A stretch of 8,597 bases of DNA from Verrucomicrobia subdivision 3 bacterium UBA7542 (GCA_002479245.1 DLMG01000061.1:1-8597); one strand, 5' to 3'; positions 1 to 5,643 are shown, counted from the stretch's first letter. Notes: generated from the letters alone by a model not told the origin. A program made the numbers and translations.

Positions 1-900
1 GGAATGGTTTTCACCGCCGGGCAATTCGATCCGGTGCGTGAACGACAGTTCCTTGTCGCCGTTGTCGAGGTGCGGTGTGAGCGCGGCGATCTGGCCGTGA
101 AAATGGAGCGGCTGGCCGTCACATTCCAGGCGGGGCGAGTGTCCCCAGCGCGCGAGCCATTGGAGCAGTTCGGCGTCGGACAAAACCAGCGTGTCCGCGC
201 CGTCATTGCGGTGGCGATGCGTGTCGGCCAGCCATTGAATGAATTCCCAATCGGCTGGCGAAAATAATTCCTGCTCGTGCGTGGCGCGAACGACGAGGTC
301 AATCAGATCCCGCAGCGTGCGCGCCTTTTCGCCGGTGCGCGGGCGCAACAAAAGAAATTGCACGGCCAGCCGGTAACGTCCCGCCTCGGCGGGGTCCGGT
401 TGCACGCGGCAAACGACGCGCAGCGTGGCGCGCGGGGTGTCGAGCAGCGGCAGCGCGGGCGGCGACAGCCAGTTTTCGAGTTCCTTGACGAGATTTTGTT
501 CCTTCTCGGCTTCCTCGGCTCGGGCGAAACGGTCGGGGCTGGCGTGCGCCTGCAATTCGGGCGGCACGGAACGTTTGGCGCGGAGAAATAAGAACGCGAG
601 CTCCTCCAGGCGCGCCTTGCCCTGGGCATTCAGCAAACGCGGCCACCAGTGCGTGTCGGGGAAATCGCGGCGCGAGAGCGACAGTTTTTCAAAATAATCC
701 TCAAGCAACAGCCACGAGCGCTGCGAATCGGGGCATGTCGCGAAACTTTTCAGAATGTCCTCGCGCCCGTTGACGGTTGCCTTCGAGTCCGAGAGTTCCC
801 GGCGCAAATCAGCAAACGCGCCGTAGGTTTGCGACAGCACCTTGTGGTGCGCGTCGTATTTCGTCGTGCCCGCTCCGTTTCTGACTGAAATTTTCGACAT
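1..900 (-). CDS. N-terminal part of a probable SNF2-type helicase (partial, runs off the left edge)
   Basis: An uninterrupted minus-strand reading frame of 300 codons begins at ATG 900-898 (MSKISVRNGAGTTKYDAHHK) and is still open at base 1. The visible part is soluble, with no signal peptide or membrane segment, and is rich in charged alpha-helical sequence. Features include a WWPRLLN motif near residue 86, a proline-rich turn (WLSPPALPLLDTP) near 160, and the later segments HEQELFSPADWEFIQWLA and LSDAELLQWLARWGH. From memory, this pattern resembles the region preceding the ATPase core in long bacterial SNF2/DEAD-box helicases of Verrucomicrobia. No helicase motif (Walker A, DExH) lies inside the window, so the function is inferred. 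No Shine-Dalgarno is visible before the start. The gene is divergent from asd. Being a gene is very likely; the helicase identity is only moderately supported. Confidence 0.6.
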   Translation of the reverse strand, partial: MSKISVRNGAGTTKYDAHHKVLSQTYGAFADLRRELSDSKATVNGREDILKSFATCPDSQRSWLLLEDYFEKLSLSRRDFPDTHWWPRLLNAQGKARLEELAFLFLRAKRSVPPELQAHASPDRFARAEEAEKEQNLVKELENWLSPPALPLLDTPRATLRVVCRVQPDPAEAGRYRLAVQFLLLRPRTGEKARTLRDLIDLVVRATHEQELFSPADWEFIQWLADTHRHRNDGADTLVLSDAELLQWLARWGHSPRLECDGQPLHFHGQIAALTPHLDNGDKELSFTHRIELPGGENHS

Positions 901-1029
901 CTGAAAAAACTTAGACTAGTATTTCGTCACAGGTGACAATCCCGGTCAATCAGAAAGCAAAAGAAAATGTGTTGTGCGGTCGCTGGCGTGATTGACGCGA
1001 GCCTGGTTTTTGTTATAATTCGCCCTTTT
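901..1029. other. Divergent intergenic region between the helicase-like gene and asd
   Basis: This 129-bp spacer must hold the promoters of both divergent genes. It contains the asd promoter (described separately) and a small inverted repeat, GTCAC-AG-GTGAC, at 926-937, 26 bases upstream of the minus-strand start, which could be a dimeric regulator site. No convincing -35/-10 pair is seen for the minus-strand gene, and no RNA gene is visible. Confidence 0.5.
992..1019 (+). promoter_or_regulatory. Sigma-70 type promoter of asd with extended -10
   Basis: TTGACG at 992-997 (5 of 6 consensus bases), a 16-bp spacer, and a perfect TATAAT at 1014-1019 preceded by TG at 1011-1012, giving the extended -10 form TGTTATAAT. 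Transcription should start about 6-7 bases after the -10 box, near 1026. That leaves only about 0-4 bases before the asd ATG at 1030, so the mRNA would be leaderless or nearly so. This also argues against an upstream in-frame ATG at 967, which lies before the promoter. Confidence 0.8.
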
Positions 1030-2034
1030 ATGAACCGGAATCCACATGTGGCCGTGGTCGGCGCGACCGGCGCCGTCGGCATCGAAATGATTAAAACGCT
1101 GGAAAAGAGAAATTTTCCGGTGGGCAAACTGACCTTGCTCGCTTCGGCGCGTTCCGCCGGCAAGAAGCTCAAATTTCGCGGCACCGACATCGCCGTCAAG
1201 GAACTCACCAAAGATTCCTTCAACGGCATTGACATCGCGCTGTTCAGCGCCGGCGGGAGCATTTCCAGGGAATTTGCGCCCATCGCGGCCAAAGCCGGCT
1301 GCGTGGTCGTGGACAACTCCAGCGCGTTCCGCATGGACGATTCCGTGCCGCTGGTCGTGCCGGAAATCAACGCCAGCGACGTGAAATGGCACAAAGGCAT
1401 CATCGCCAATCCGAATTGCACCACCATCGTCACGCTCATGGCGCTTTATCCCTTGCACCAGGCGTTCGGCTGCAAACGCATTTTTGCGTCCAGTTACCAG
1501 GCCGTCAGCGGCGCGGGTGCGAAGGCCATGGAAGAATTGAAGCGGCAGGTGGGTGAAATCGTTGCCGGCAAACCGGTGACGAAGGCGGTGTTTCCGCACC
1601 AGATTGCCTTCAACGTGCTGCCGCAGGTGGATGTGTTTTTACCGAACGGCTACACCAAGGAGGAAATGAAAATGGAAAATGAAGGCCGGAAAATCATGCA
1701 TCATCCGGCGTTCAAGGCGAGCGTCACCTGCGTGCGCGTGCCGGTCTATCGTTCGCATTCCATCGCCGTGAGCGCGGAATTTGAAAAGCCGGTGAGCGTC
1801 GAAGCCGCGCGCGCCGTTCTGGCCAAGGCGCCCGGCCTGGATCTCGTGGACGAGCCGGAAAACAAAAAATATCCGATGCCGCTGTTCACCGCTGAAAAAT
1901 ACAACTGCGAAGTTGGCCGCATCCGGAAGGACTGCGCGCTGGACAACGGGTTGTGCTTCTGGGTGAGCGGCGATCAACTGCTCAAAGGCGCCGCGCTCAA
2001 CGCCGTCCAGATCGCGGAAGAATTGTTGAAATAA
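1030..2034 (+). CDS. asd: Aspartate-semialdehyde dehydrogenase
   Basis: Catalyses NADPH-dependent reduction of aspartyl-4-phosphate to aspartate-4-semialdehyde, the branch-point step for lysine/diaminopimelate, threonine and methionine, in the cytoplasm. The 334-residue product has the usual length. Visible motifs: the nucleotide-binding loop GATGAVG at 11-17, VVDNSSAFR at 93-101, the active-site cysteine C130 in NPNCTTI, SYQAVSGAG at 155-163, and the catalytic histidine H243 in RVPVYRSHS. The glycine usual just before that histidine is serine here, a mild variation. The start at 1030 is chosen because the protein begins exactly at the conserved beta-strand (NPHVAVVGATG) and because the promoter lies just upstream; starting at 967 would add an unconserved 21-residue leader. 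No Shine-Dalgarno is present, as expected for a near-leaderless transcript. The gene faces the propeller gene convergently, with palindromic repeat A between them. Its last 11 codons recur at 3413-3448. Confidence 0.96.
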   Translation: MNRNPHVAVVGATGAVGIEMIKTLEKRNFPVGKLTLLASARSAGKKLKFRGTDIAVKELTKDSFNGIDIALFSAGGSISREFAPIAAKAGCVVVDNSSAFRMDDSVPLVVPEINASDVKWHKGIIANPNCTTIVTLMALYPLHQAFGCKRIFASSYQAVSGAGAKAMEELKRQVGEIVAGKPVTKAVFPHQIAFNVLPQVDVFLPNGYTKEEMKMENEGRKIMHHPAFKASVTCVRVPVYRSHSIAVSAEFEKPVSVEAARAVLAKAPGLDLVDEPENKKYPMPLFTAEKYNCEVGRIRKDCALDNGLCFWVSGDQLLKGAALNAVQIAEELLK

Positions 2035-2039
2035 TTCTC

Positions 2040-2109
2040 GTAGCAGCCGACGTGAGTCGGCTCAAATTTTCGGCAAAAGAAGAATGAGCGGACTCACGTC
2101 CGCTGCTAC
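2040..2109. repeat. Palindromic intergenic repeat, copy A
   Basis: Two 24-base arms (2040-2063 and 2086-2109) are inverted copies of each other at 22 of 24 positions, around a 22-base AT-rich spacer. Each arm is itself a small hairpin: AGCCGAC-GTGA-GTCGGCT in the left arm, and the same shape with G/C swapped in the right arm. The whole unit can fold into one long stem or two short ones. It sits 5 bases after the asd stop and 11 bases before the end of the convergent propeller gene, so it may act as a bidirectional transcript end, though no T-run follows. It resembles REP/BIME-type elements. A second copy in the opposite orientation lies at 3454-3523. Confidence 0.85.
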
Positions 2110-2120
2110 AAATAATTGAA

Positions 2121-3287
2121 TCACGGCGTTTTGAGCCGGTAAAAAGTATTGCCGCCAGTCAGCGGCAAAGTCACTTCGTTCTGCAAATTGGTGAGGTTCA
2201 GCCCCGGCGTGTTCGTCACGTCAGTCCAACTGCTCAAATCCGAGCTTTGCTGCATCACGAAATTCGTCGAAGGAACGACCCATGAAAGTGTGAGATTACC
2301 GTTTGCCGGCGTGATTTTCATTTGAGGTGCCGGCGTGGATTGCGAAATCCAAATGCCACCGGGGCCACCGTCCACCACTACCCATTTCCCGCCATCAGCA
2401 GATGAGGCAACCCCATGCCAGAAACCGGTCACGTTGTTTGACATCCAAGCCGCACCCGAATTGGTCGTAAACCAAATTCGGTTCTGCTCCACCGCAACCA
2501 TTTTAACTCCATCCGCTGATAATGCGACATACATTAATCGAGAAACGGGCGCAATATTCGTCACCCAAGTAGTACCTGAATTCGTGGAGGTAAAAATCCG
2601 ATGTGTGCCTGATACGATTACCGCCGCCACCAATTTCGTTCCATCTGCCGAAGATGCGACCGCGCCCCAACTAACCGAGGGTATGCTGTTCGAAGTCCAA
2701 GAAGCTCCCGAATTGGTTGACGTGTAATAATCAGCCACGGCCACTGCTATCAGTTTGGTTCCATCCGCCGAACAGGCAACCGATCCCCAATGATCGTTCG
2801 GCACGTTATTCGATAGCCACATCGCGCCGGAATTCGCAGAAGTGTAAATCGGGCCAACAACCTGCCCACCGCCCGCTACTGCCACCAACTTGACTCCATC
2901 CGCCGAAGAGGCGACTGAAAACCAACCATAGCCAGGAACATTGTTCGATATCCACGTAGCCCCTGAATTTGTCGAAGTGTATATCCCGCCATTTCCATAA
3001 GCTGCAGCTATCAGTTTGGTTCCATCTGCCGAGGAAGCCACAGACCACCATTCCACAGGCGGGACACTATTTGATGTCCAAGTAGCTCCTGAATCCGCCG
3101 AGGTGTATATGGTTTTCGCGTAGGGCACCCCGCCTACCAATGCCACCAATTTGGTTCCGTCGGCAGAGGAGGCAATAGACCACCAATAATTCACGGGCGC
3201 GCTGGTCTGTGTCCACGTTTGGGCAAGCGCGAAATTGGCCGCCAGCAAAGCAGTCGAAGCCACCAGCAGAATTCTGAAGGTTTTCAT
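2121..3287 (-). CDS. Secreted Asp-box (BNR-like) seven-repeat beta-propeller protein
   Basis: A 388-residue protein, exported through a signal peptide (residues 1-22, likely cut after ALA before QTW). Seven repeats of about 39-45 residues start near W36, W81, W122, W167, W207, L251 and W290, each beginning 'W.SVASSADGTKLVA'. Six end in an Asp-box (S/T-x-D/N-x-G-x-x-W): 63-70, 105-112, 150-157, 190-197, 234-241 and 274-281. The seventh lacks it, but residues 24-34 (TWTQTSAPVNY) look like the missing strand, suggesting a closed seven-bladed propeller. Residues 323-388 form the C-terminal domain seen on many Verrucomicrobia secreted proteins (LSW...QQSSDLSSWTDV...FYRL). No sialidase catalytic arginines can be assigned, so enzymatic activity is not claimed; a binding or surface role is more likely. 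The gene looks more AT-rich than its neighbours and lies inside a duplicated scar, suggesting insertion. Confidence 0.88.
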   Translation of the reverse strand: MKTFRILLVASTALLAANFALAQTWTQTSAPVNYWWSIASSADGTKLVALVGGVPYAKTIYTSADSGATWTSNSVPPVEWWSVASSADGTKLIAAAYGNGGIYTSTNSGATWISNNVPGYGWFSVASSADGVKLVAVAGGGQVVGPIYTSANSGAMWLSNNVPNDHWGSVACSADGTKLIAVAVADYYTSTNSGASWTSNSIPSVSWGAVASSADGTKLVAAVIVSGTHRIFTSTNSGTTWVTNIAPVSRLMYVALSADGVKMVAVEQNRIWFTTNSGAAWMSNNVTGFWHGVASSADGGKWVVVDGGPGGIWISQSTPAPQMKITPANGNLTLSWVVPSTNFVMQQSSDLSSWTDVTNTPGLNLTNLQNEVTLPLTGGNTFYRLKTP

Positions 3288-3310
3288 CGGTCGTCTGATG
3301 AACCTTCTTC

Positions 3311-3339
3311 ATTCAACCATTTTATGAAATCATTGTCAA
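3311..3339 (-). promoter_or_regulatory. Candidate promoter of the propeller gene
   Basis: Read on the minus strand, a perfect TTGACA (plus coordinates 3334-3339) is followed after 17 bases by TTGAAT (3311-3316), which matches 4 of 6 bases of the -10 consensus. The predicted start near 3304 leaves about 17 bases before the ATG at 3287. The -35 is strong but the -10 is weak, so this is a candidate only. Confidence 0.45.
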
Positions 3340-3352
3340 GTCAGCCATTTTC

Positions 3353-3408
3353 TTATGGCTTGCCGGTTGCCCTGGTGCAGTCGCTGACAGATTTGATTTT
3401 TGGCCGCG
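3353..3408 (-). pseudogene. Remnant of an exbD 3' end
   Basis: This stretch aligns without gaps to the end of the intact exbD at an offset of exactly 180 bases: 3353-3400 matches 3533-3580 at 36 of 48 positions by hand count, including the stop codon. Read from the stop codon, it preserves ...KIKS...T...KP-stop. One extra T (gattttt against gatttt) shifts the frame upstream of KIK, so it is not a working gene end. Its inner edge merges with the asd remnant through a GC-rich stretch at 3402-3420 that resembles both parents, which probably marks the recombination junction. Confidence 0.75.
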
Positions 3409-3448
3409 CTGCAACGCGGTGCAGATAGCGGAAGAGTTGCTCAAATAA
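3402..3448 (+). pseudogene. Remnant of an asd 3' end
   Basis: Codons 3413-3448 read NAVQIAEELLK-stop, identical in protein sequence to the last 11 residues and stop of the intact asd (1999-2034). Six of the 36 bases differ, and all six are synonymous (GCC/GCG, GTC/GTG, ATC/ATA, GAA/GAG, TTG/CTC). The similarity continues upstream to about 3402 with one inserted base and downstream through the stop into 'aattc' and palindromic repeat B, mirroring the asd-to-repeat A arrangement. The rest of the gene is absent, so it is a displaced tail rather than an expressed gene. Confidence 0.85.
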
Positions 3449-3453
3449 TTCCT

Positions 3454-3523
3454 GTAGCAGCGGACGTGAGTCCGCTCATTATTTTCTGCCAGTAAAATCA
3501 GAGCCGACTCACGTCGGCTGCCA
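3454..3523. repeat. Palindromic intergenic repeat, copy B (inverted relative to A)
   Basis: The left arm (3454-3477) is an exact reverse complement of the right arm of copy A (24 of 24). The right arm (3501-3523) is the reverse complement of A's left arm over its first 21 bases. The spacer (3478-3500) also resembles A's spacer only when reversed (shared ATT...TGCC...AAAAT). Copy B is therefore the same element in the opposite orientation, although the asd-tail sequence before it has the same orientation at both sites. It lies 9 bases beyond the end of exbD. Confidence 0.85.
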
Positions 3524-3532
3524 TGAATGATT

Positions 3533-3952
3533 TTATGGCTTGGCTGGTTCCTTGGTGTAGGCGACGAGGGACTTGATTTTGGCCTCGGCGGCAGCGTCGC
3601 GGATTTTCACGACCTTGCCCCACGGCGCTTTGTCTTCAGCGTTGATCGCCAGCACGAGTTGCGGGTCTTTCGCCGCCCGTTTCAGCAGTTCGCTTCGGAA
3701 TTGCTCGTAAGTCACGGGTAGCTTTTCCAGATAATAAATTCCATTGTTGTCTATGCTGACGGTGAACGGCTGCTTTTCATTCGCACCGGATTTTTTGGCC
3801 TGCGATGATTCGGGCAGCGTGAGTTTCAAAGCCGACTGTTGCTTGAACGTGGTCGTCACCATCAGAAAAATCAGCAGCACGATGAGCACGTCCACCAGCG
3901 CAACGATGATGATGGTGGGAGTGTTGCGGCGTTTATGGATGACGAAACGCAT
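3533..3952 (-). CDS. exbD: ExbD/TolR-family biopolymer transport protein
   Basis: Inner-membrane component of the TonB energising complex; with ExbB it converts proton motive force into TonB movement. The 139-residue product has the usual length and layout: a short cytoplasmic N-terminus (MRFVIHKRRN), one membrane helix at about 13-33 (IIIVALVDVLIVLLIFLMV) with the conserved proton-relay aspartate at D21, then a periplasmic domain (FTVSIDNNGIYYL...LVLAINAEDKAPWGKVVKIRDAAA) typical of the family. It is the last gene of tonB-exbB-exbD, separated from exbB by 134 bases containing a dispersed repeat. Upstream of the ATG is an A/T-rich run with no Shine-Dalgarno. TolR is an alternative name in principle, but the neighbouring TonB-like gene and the lack of tolB or pal favour ExbD. 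Confidence 0.9.
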   Translation of the reverse strand: MRFVIHKRRNTPTIIIVALVDVLIVLLIFLMVTTTFKQQSALKLTLPESSQAKKSGANEKQPFTVSIDNNGIYYLEKLPVTYEQFRSELLKRAAKDPQLVLAINAEDKAPWGKVVKIRDAAAEAKIKSLVAYTKEPAKP

Positions 3953-3969
3953 ATTTTAAAAAAAGAAAC

Positions 3970-4086
3970 ACCCAACATCCAACTCCGATAAATCGCGAGC
4001 AGGCATCCAACATTGAACAACCAATGAAGTTACATTCGCCCAATCATTGGATGTTGGGCGTTGGTTGTTGGATGTTCGATGTTGAT
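3970..4086. repeat. Dispersed 'TTGGATGTTG'-type intergenic repeat between exbB and exbD
   Basis: The spacer carries reiterated ggatgttg/ttggttgttggatgttcgatgttg words on the right and their complements on the left. Perfect inverted matches include 3971-3980 with 4049-4058 (10 bp), 4016-4024 with 4061-4069 (9 bp) and 4004-4012 with 4067-4075 (9 bp), so the region can form a long imperfect hairpin with alternative registers. Translated, it gives the 'WMLGVGCWMFDV' or 'NNQRPTSN' type strings often mis-annotated as proteins in PVC and related genomes. It interrupts an otherwise compact operon and could attenuate or process the transcript before exbD. Confidence 0.7.
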
Positions 4087-4677
4087 TCATTTCGTTTCCG
4101 TGTATTGCCGCCGGATGAAGTCGTCGCAAAGCGCCTCCATTTCGACGGCGAGCACCTCGACTTTTTTGCTGTAATAACTCCACGTGATGAGCGAGGGAAT
4201 GGCGATGAGCAAACCAATCAACGTTGCCCGCAAAATCAGCGCAATGCCCTGGGCCAGTTTGGCCGCGTCGTTCAGGCCCGTCTGGCCCAGGTCGCCGAAC
4301 ACGGTCATCATGCCCGCGATGGTGCCGACCAGCCCGAGCAACGGCGCGATGCCGACGATGATTTCGAGCACAACCAGGCCGCGTTCGAGCCGGACGACTT
4401 CATGGCGCGCGGCGGTTTGCAGCGCGTCCACATTATCCGCCTTCGGCCAGTCGAGATGGTCGGCGGCGAGCAGCAGCAGGCGTCCGAGCGGCGACGGTTT
4501 TTGTGCGCACACCCGGCGGAGCGTTTTCACGTCGTCACGCGTTTGGCAGGCCGCGAGCGCGTCGGTAATTTTCGACGGCACCACCTTGCCCCAGCGCAAT
4601 GCCAGCGCGCGTTCCACGATGAACGCCAATCCGATGACCGAAGTCAGTCCCAGCATGAGATAAACCAGTATTTCCAT
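4087..4677 (-). CDS. exbB: ExbB/TolQ/MotA-family proton channel protein
   Basis: Inner-membrane partner of ExbD in the TonB motor. The 196-residue protein has three predicted membrane helices: about 3-22, 104-127 and 147-166. Helix 2 carries the family signature APLLGLVGTIAGMM (111-124), with T119 matching the pore threonine of E. coli ExbB (T148). Helix 3 carries ATLIGLLIAIPSL (151-163), with T152 matching T181. The glutamate that normally precedes helix 3 (E176 in E. coli, in GIAEAL) is replaced: the aligned stretch is GIALILRAT, giving L147 and an arginine at 150. The N-terminal outer segment is short, as in the compact MotA/TolQ/ExbB form. It lies 33 bases downstream of tonB and is probably cotranscribed. 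The region before the ATG contains only a weak GGGA. The family is clear; ExbB against TolQ rests on the neighbours. Confidence 0.9.
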   Translation of the reverse strand: MEILVYLMLGLTSVIGLAFIVERALALRWGKVVPSKITDALAACQTRDDVKTLRRVCAQKPSPLGRLLLLAADHLDWPKADNVDALQTAARHEVVRLERGLVVLEIIVGIAPLLGLVGTIAGMMTVFGDLGQTGLNDAAKLAQGIALILRATLIGLLIAIPSLITWSYYSKKVEVLAVEMEALCDDFIRRQYTETK

Positions 4678-4710
4678 AATAAATTTCCCGCTCTTCGCCG
4701 CCTGTCGCGG

Positions 4711-5643
4711 TCAATAATAATAAAATGTGAACGTGATTTCCCGATAATTCTCACCGATCAGCCGCCGCATTTCGGTTGGCCACGGCGAGAACGGCGCCGG
4801 ATCCGTCACCGCTTTTTGGCAAACATAACCCAGCACGTCCCCCACGGTGTTTTCCAGAACCTTCATTTCGGCAATGCTCCCGTCGTAATTCAAGTGAAAT
4901 TGCAGTGTCACCTTGCCGCTGCGGTCCATCGAAAACTGCCGGCTGTCCAGCAAATCATACCAACGCTGCGTCACCGCCGCGATGAACGCCCCATCATACG
5001 CGCCAAACGGCGTTGCCTTCACGTCGAGCGACGACACCAGCGCCGAGCGACGCGTCCCGCCCTCCTGCTTCATCTGCTGGCCGGGCAGGCGTTGCGATTG
5101 CTGCGCGAGCGCCTGTTTGACGGTACGCGGACGCTGTTGTTCCTGCTGCTGGGAATTTTCCGGCTTGCCCAACGTCAAATCGCCCGGCTGTATCGCCGGT
5201 TGCAATTTTTGCTGCGGCGCGGGAGTTGCCGGCTGAAGTTTGTTGAAGTCCGGGCGCGGCACGTTCTCGGTTTTAACGACCTCGGTTTGTTTGCCGTTCA
5301 ATTGCGGAACGTCCTTGTTTCCCTTGGTCGGGTCGGCGGCGCGGGAATTCTGGCTGGAATAATATTTTGTACTTTTCGGCGCCTCGGCCGCCGGCTGCGG
5401 CACCTCCACGAACGTGAGCTGTTCCTCGTTGTTTTGAGGCACGGCCGGCGCAATTTTGGCTTTCACCAGTTGCAACCACGCCGGCACATGCAATCGTTGC
5501 AACAGATCGAGCTTTTTGCCGGCCTCATAACCGCCCCAGCCGAGCAGATGCACCGTGAGCGACAACGCCAGCGCTAGGCCCAGCCGCCGCATTTCAGGGC
5601 TGCTGAACCGTAAAGAATCAAATCGTGGCCGGACTCCGGTCAT
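4711..5643 (-). CDS. tonB: TonB-family energy transducer (TonB/TolA-like)
   Basis: Periplasm-spanning protein that transmits ExbB/ExbD energy to outer-membrane partners. The 310-residue product has one N-terminal membrane helix at about 20-38 with the diagnostic S-x3-H pair (S28-L-T-V-H32) used for coupling to ExbB/ExbD. A long Pro/Gln-rich linker spans about 65-200, including a Gln-rich stretch at 163-195. The C-terminal domain (about 205-310) has the TonB/TolA-like pattern VTLQFHLNYDGSIAEMKVLENT...AFSPWP-like region...REITFTF and ends in aromatic YYY. The start at 5643 is the longest; M18 (MRRLGLALALS) would put the helix right at the N-terminus and is a credible alternative. The Gln-rich linker is slightly TolA-like. 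No TonB-dependent receptor lies in the window, so the substrate is unknown. No clear promoter is seen upstream. Confidence 0.85.
   Translation of the reverse strand: MTGVRPRFDSLRFSSPEMRRLGLALALSLTVHLLGWGGYEAGKKLDLLQRLHVPAWLQLVKAKIAPAVPQNNEEQLTFVEVPQPAAEAPKSTKYYSSQNSRAADPTKGNKDVPQLNGKQTEVVKTENVPRPDFNKLQPATPAPQQKLQPAIQPGDLTLGKPENSQQQEQQRPRTVKQALAQQSQRLPGQQMKQEGGTRRSALVSSLDVKATPFGAYDGAFIAAVTQRWYDLLDSRQFSMDRSGKVTLQFHLNYDGSIAEMKVLENTVGDVLGYVCQKAVTDPAPFSPWPTEMRRLIGENYREITFTFYYY

Noticed and set aside
277..888. Several short frames on both strands over the left-edge gene
   Set aside because: They overlap the open 300-codon minus frame, which has better coding character and an intact start.
967..1029. 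Upstream in-frame start extending asd by 21 residues
   Set aside because: The added segment spans the promoter and precedes the predicted transcript start. The family N-terminus begins at 1030.
2040..2109. CRISPR-like or intrinsic terminator reading of the palindromes
   Set aside because: There is no regularly spaced direct repeat array, and no T-run follows the stems. The two copies lie 1.4 kb apart in opposite orientation.
2111..3450. Insertion sequence or integrase-driven element
   Set aside because: No transposase, integrase or terminal inverted repeats other than the palindromes are visible, and no target-site duplication could be defined.
3956..4183. Minus-strand 75-codon frame across the exbB-exbD spacer
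   Set aside because: It translates the dispersed repeat (NNQRPTSN-type string) plus an out-of-frame end of exbB, a typical spurious prediction.
4024..5577. Plus-strand reading frame of 517 codons
   Set aside because: It lies antisense to exbB and tonB, which have clear family motifs. Its product is a His/Arg/Gln-rich string with no domain, and its start falls within the dispersed repeat.
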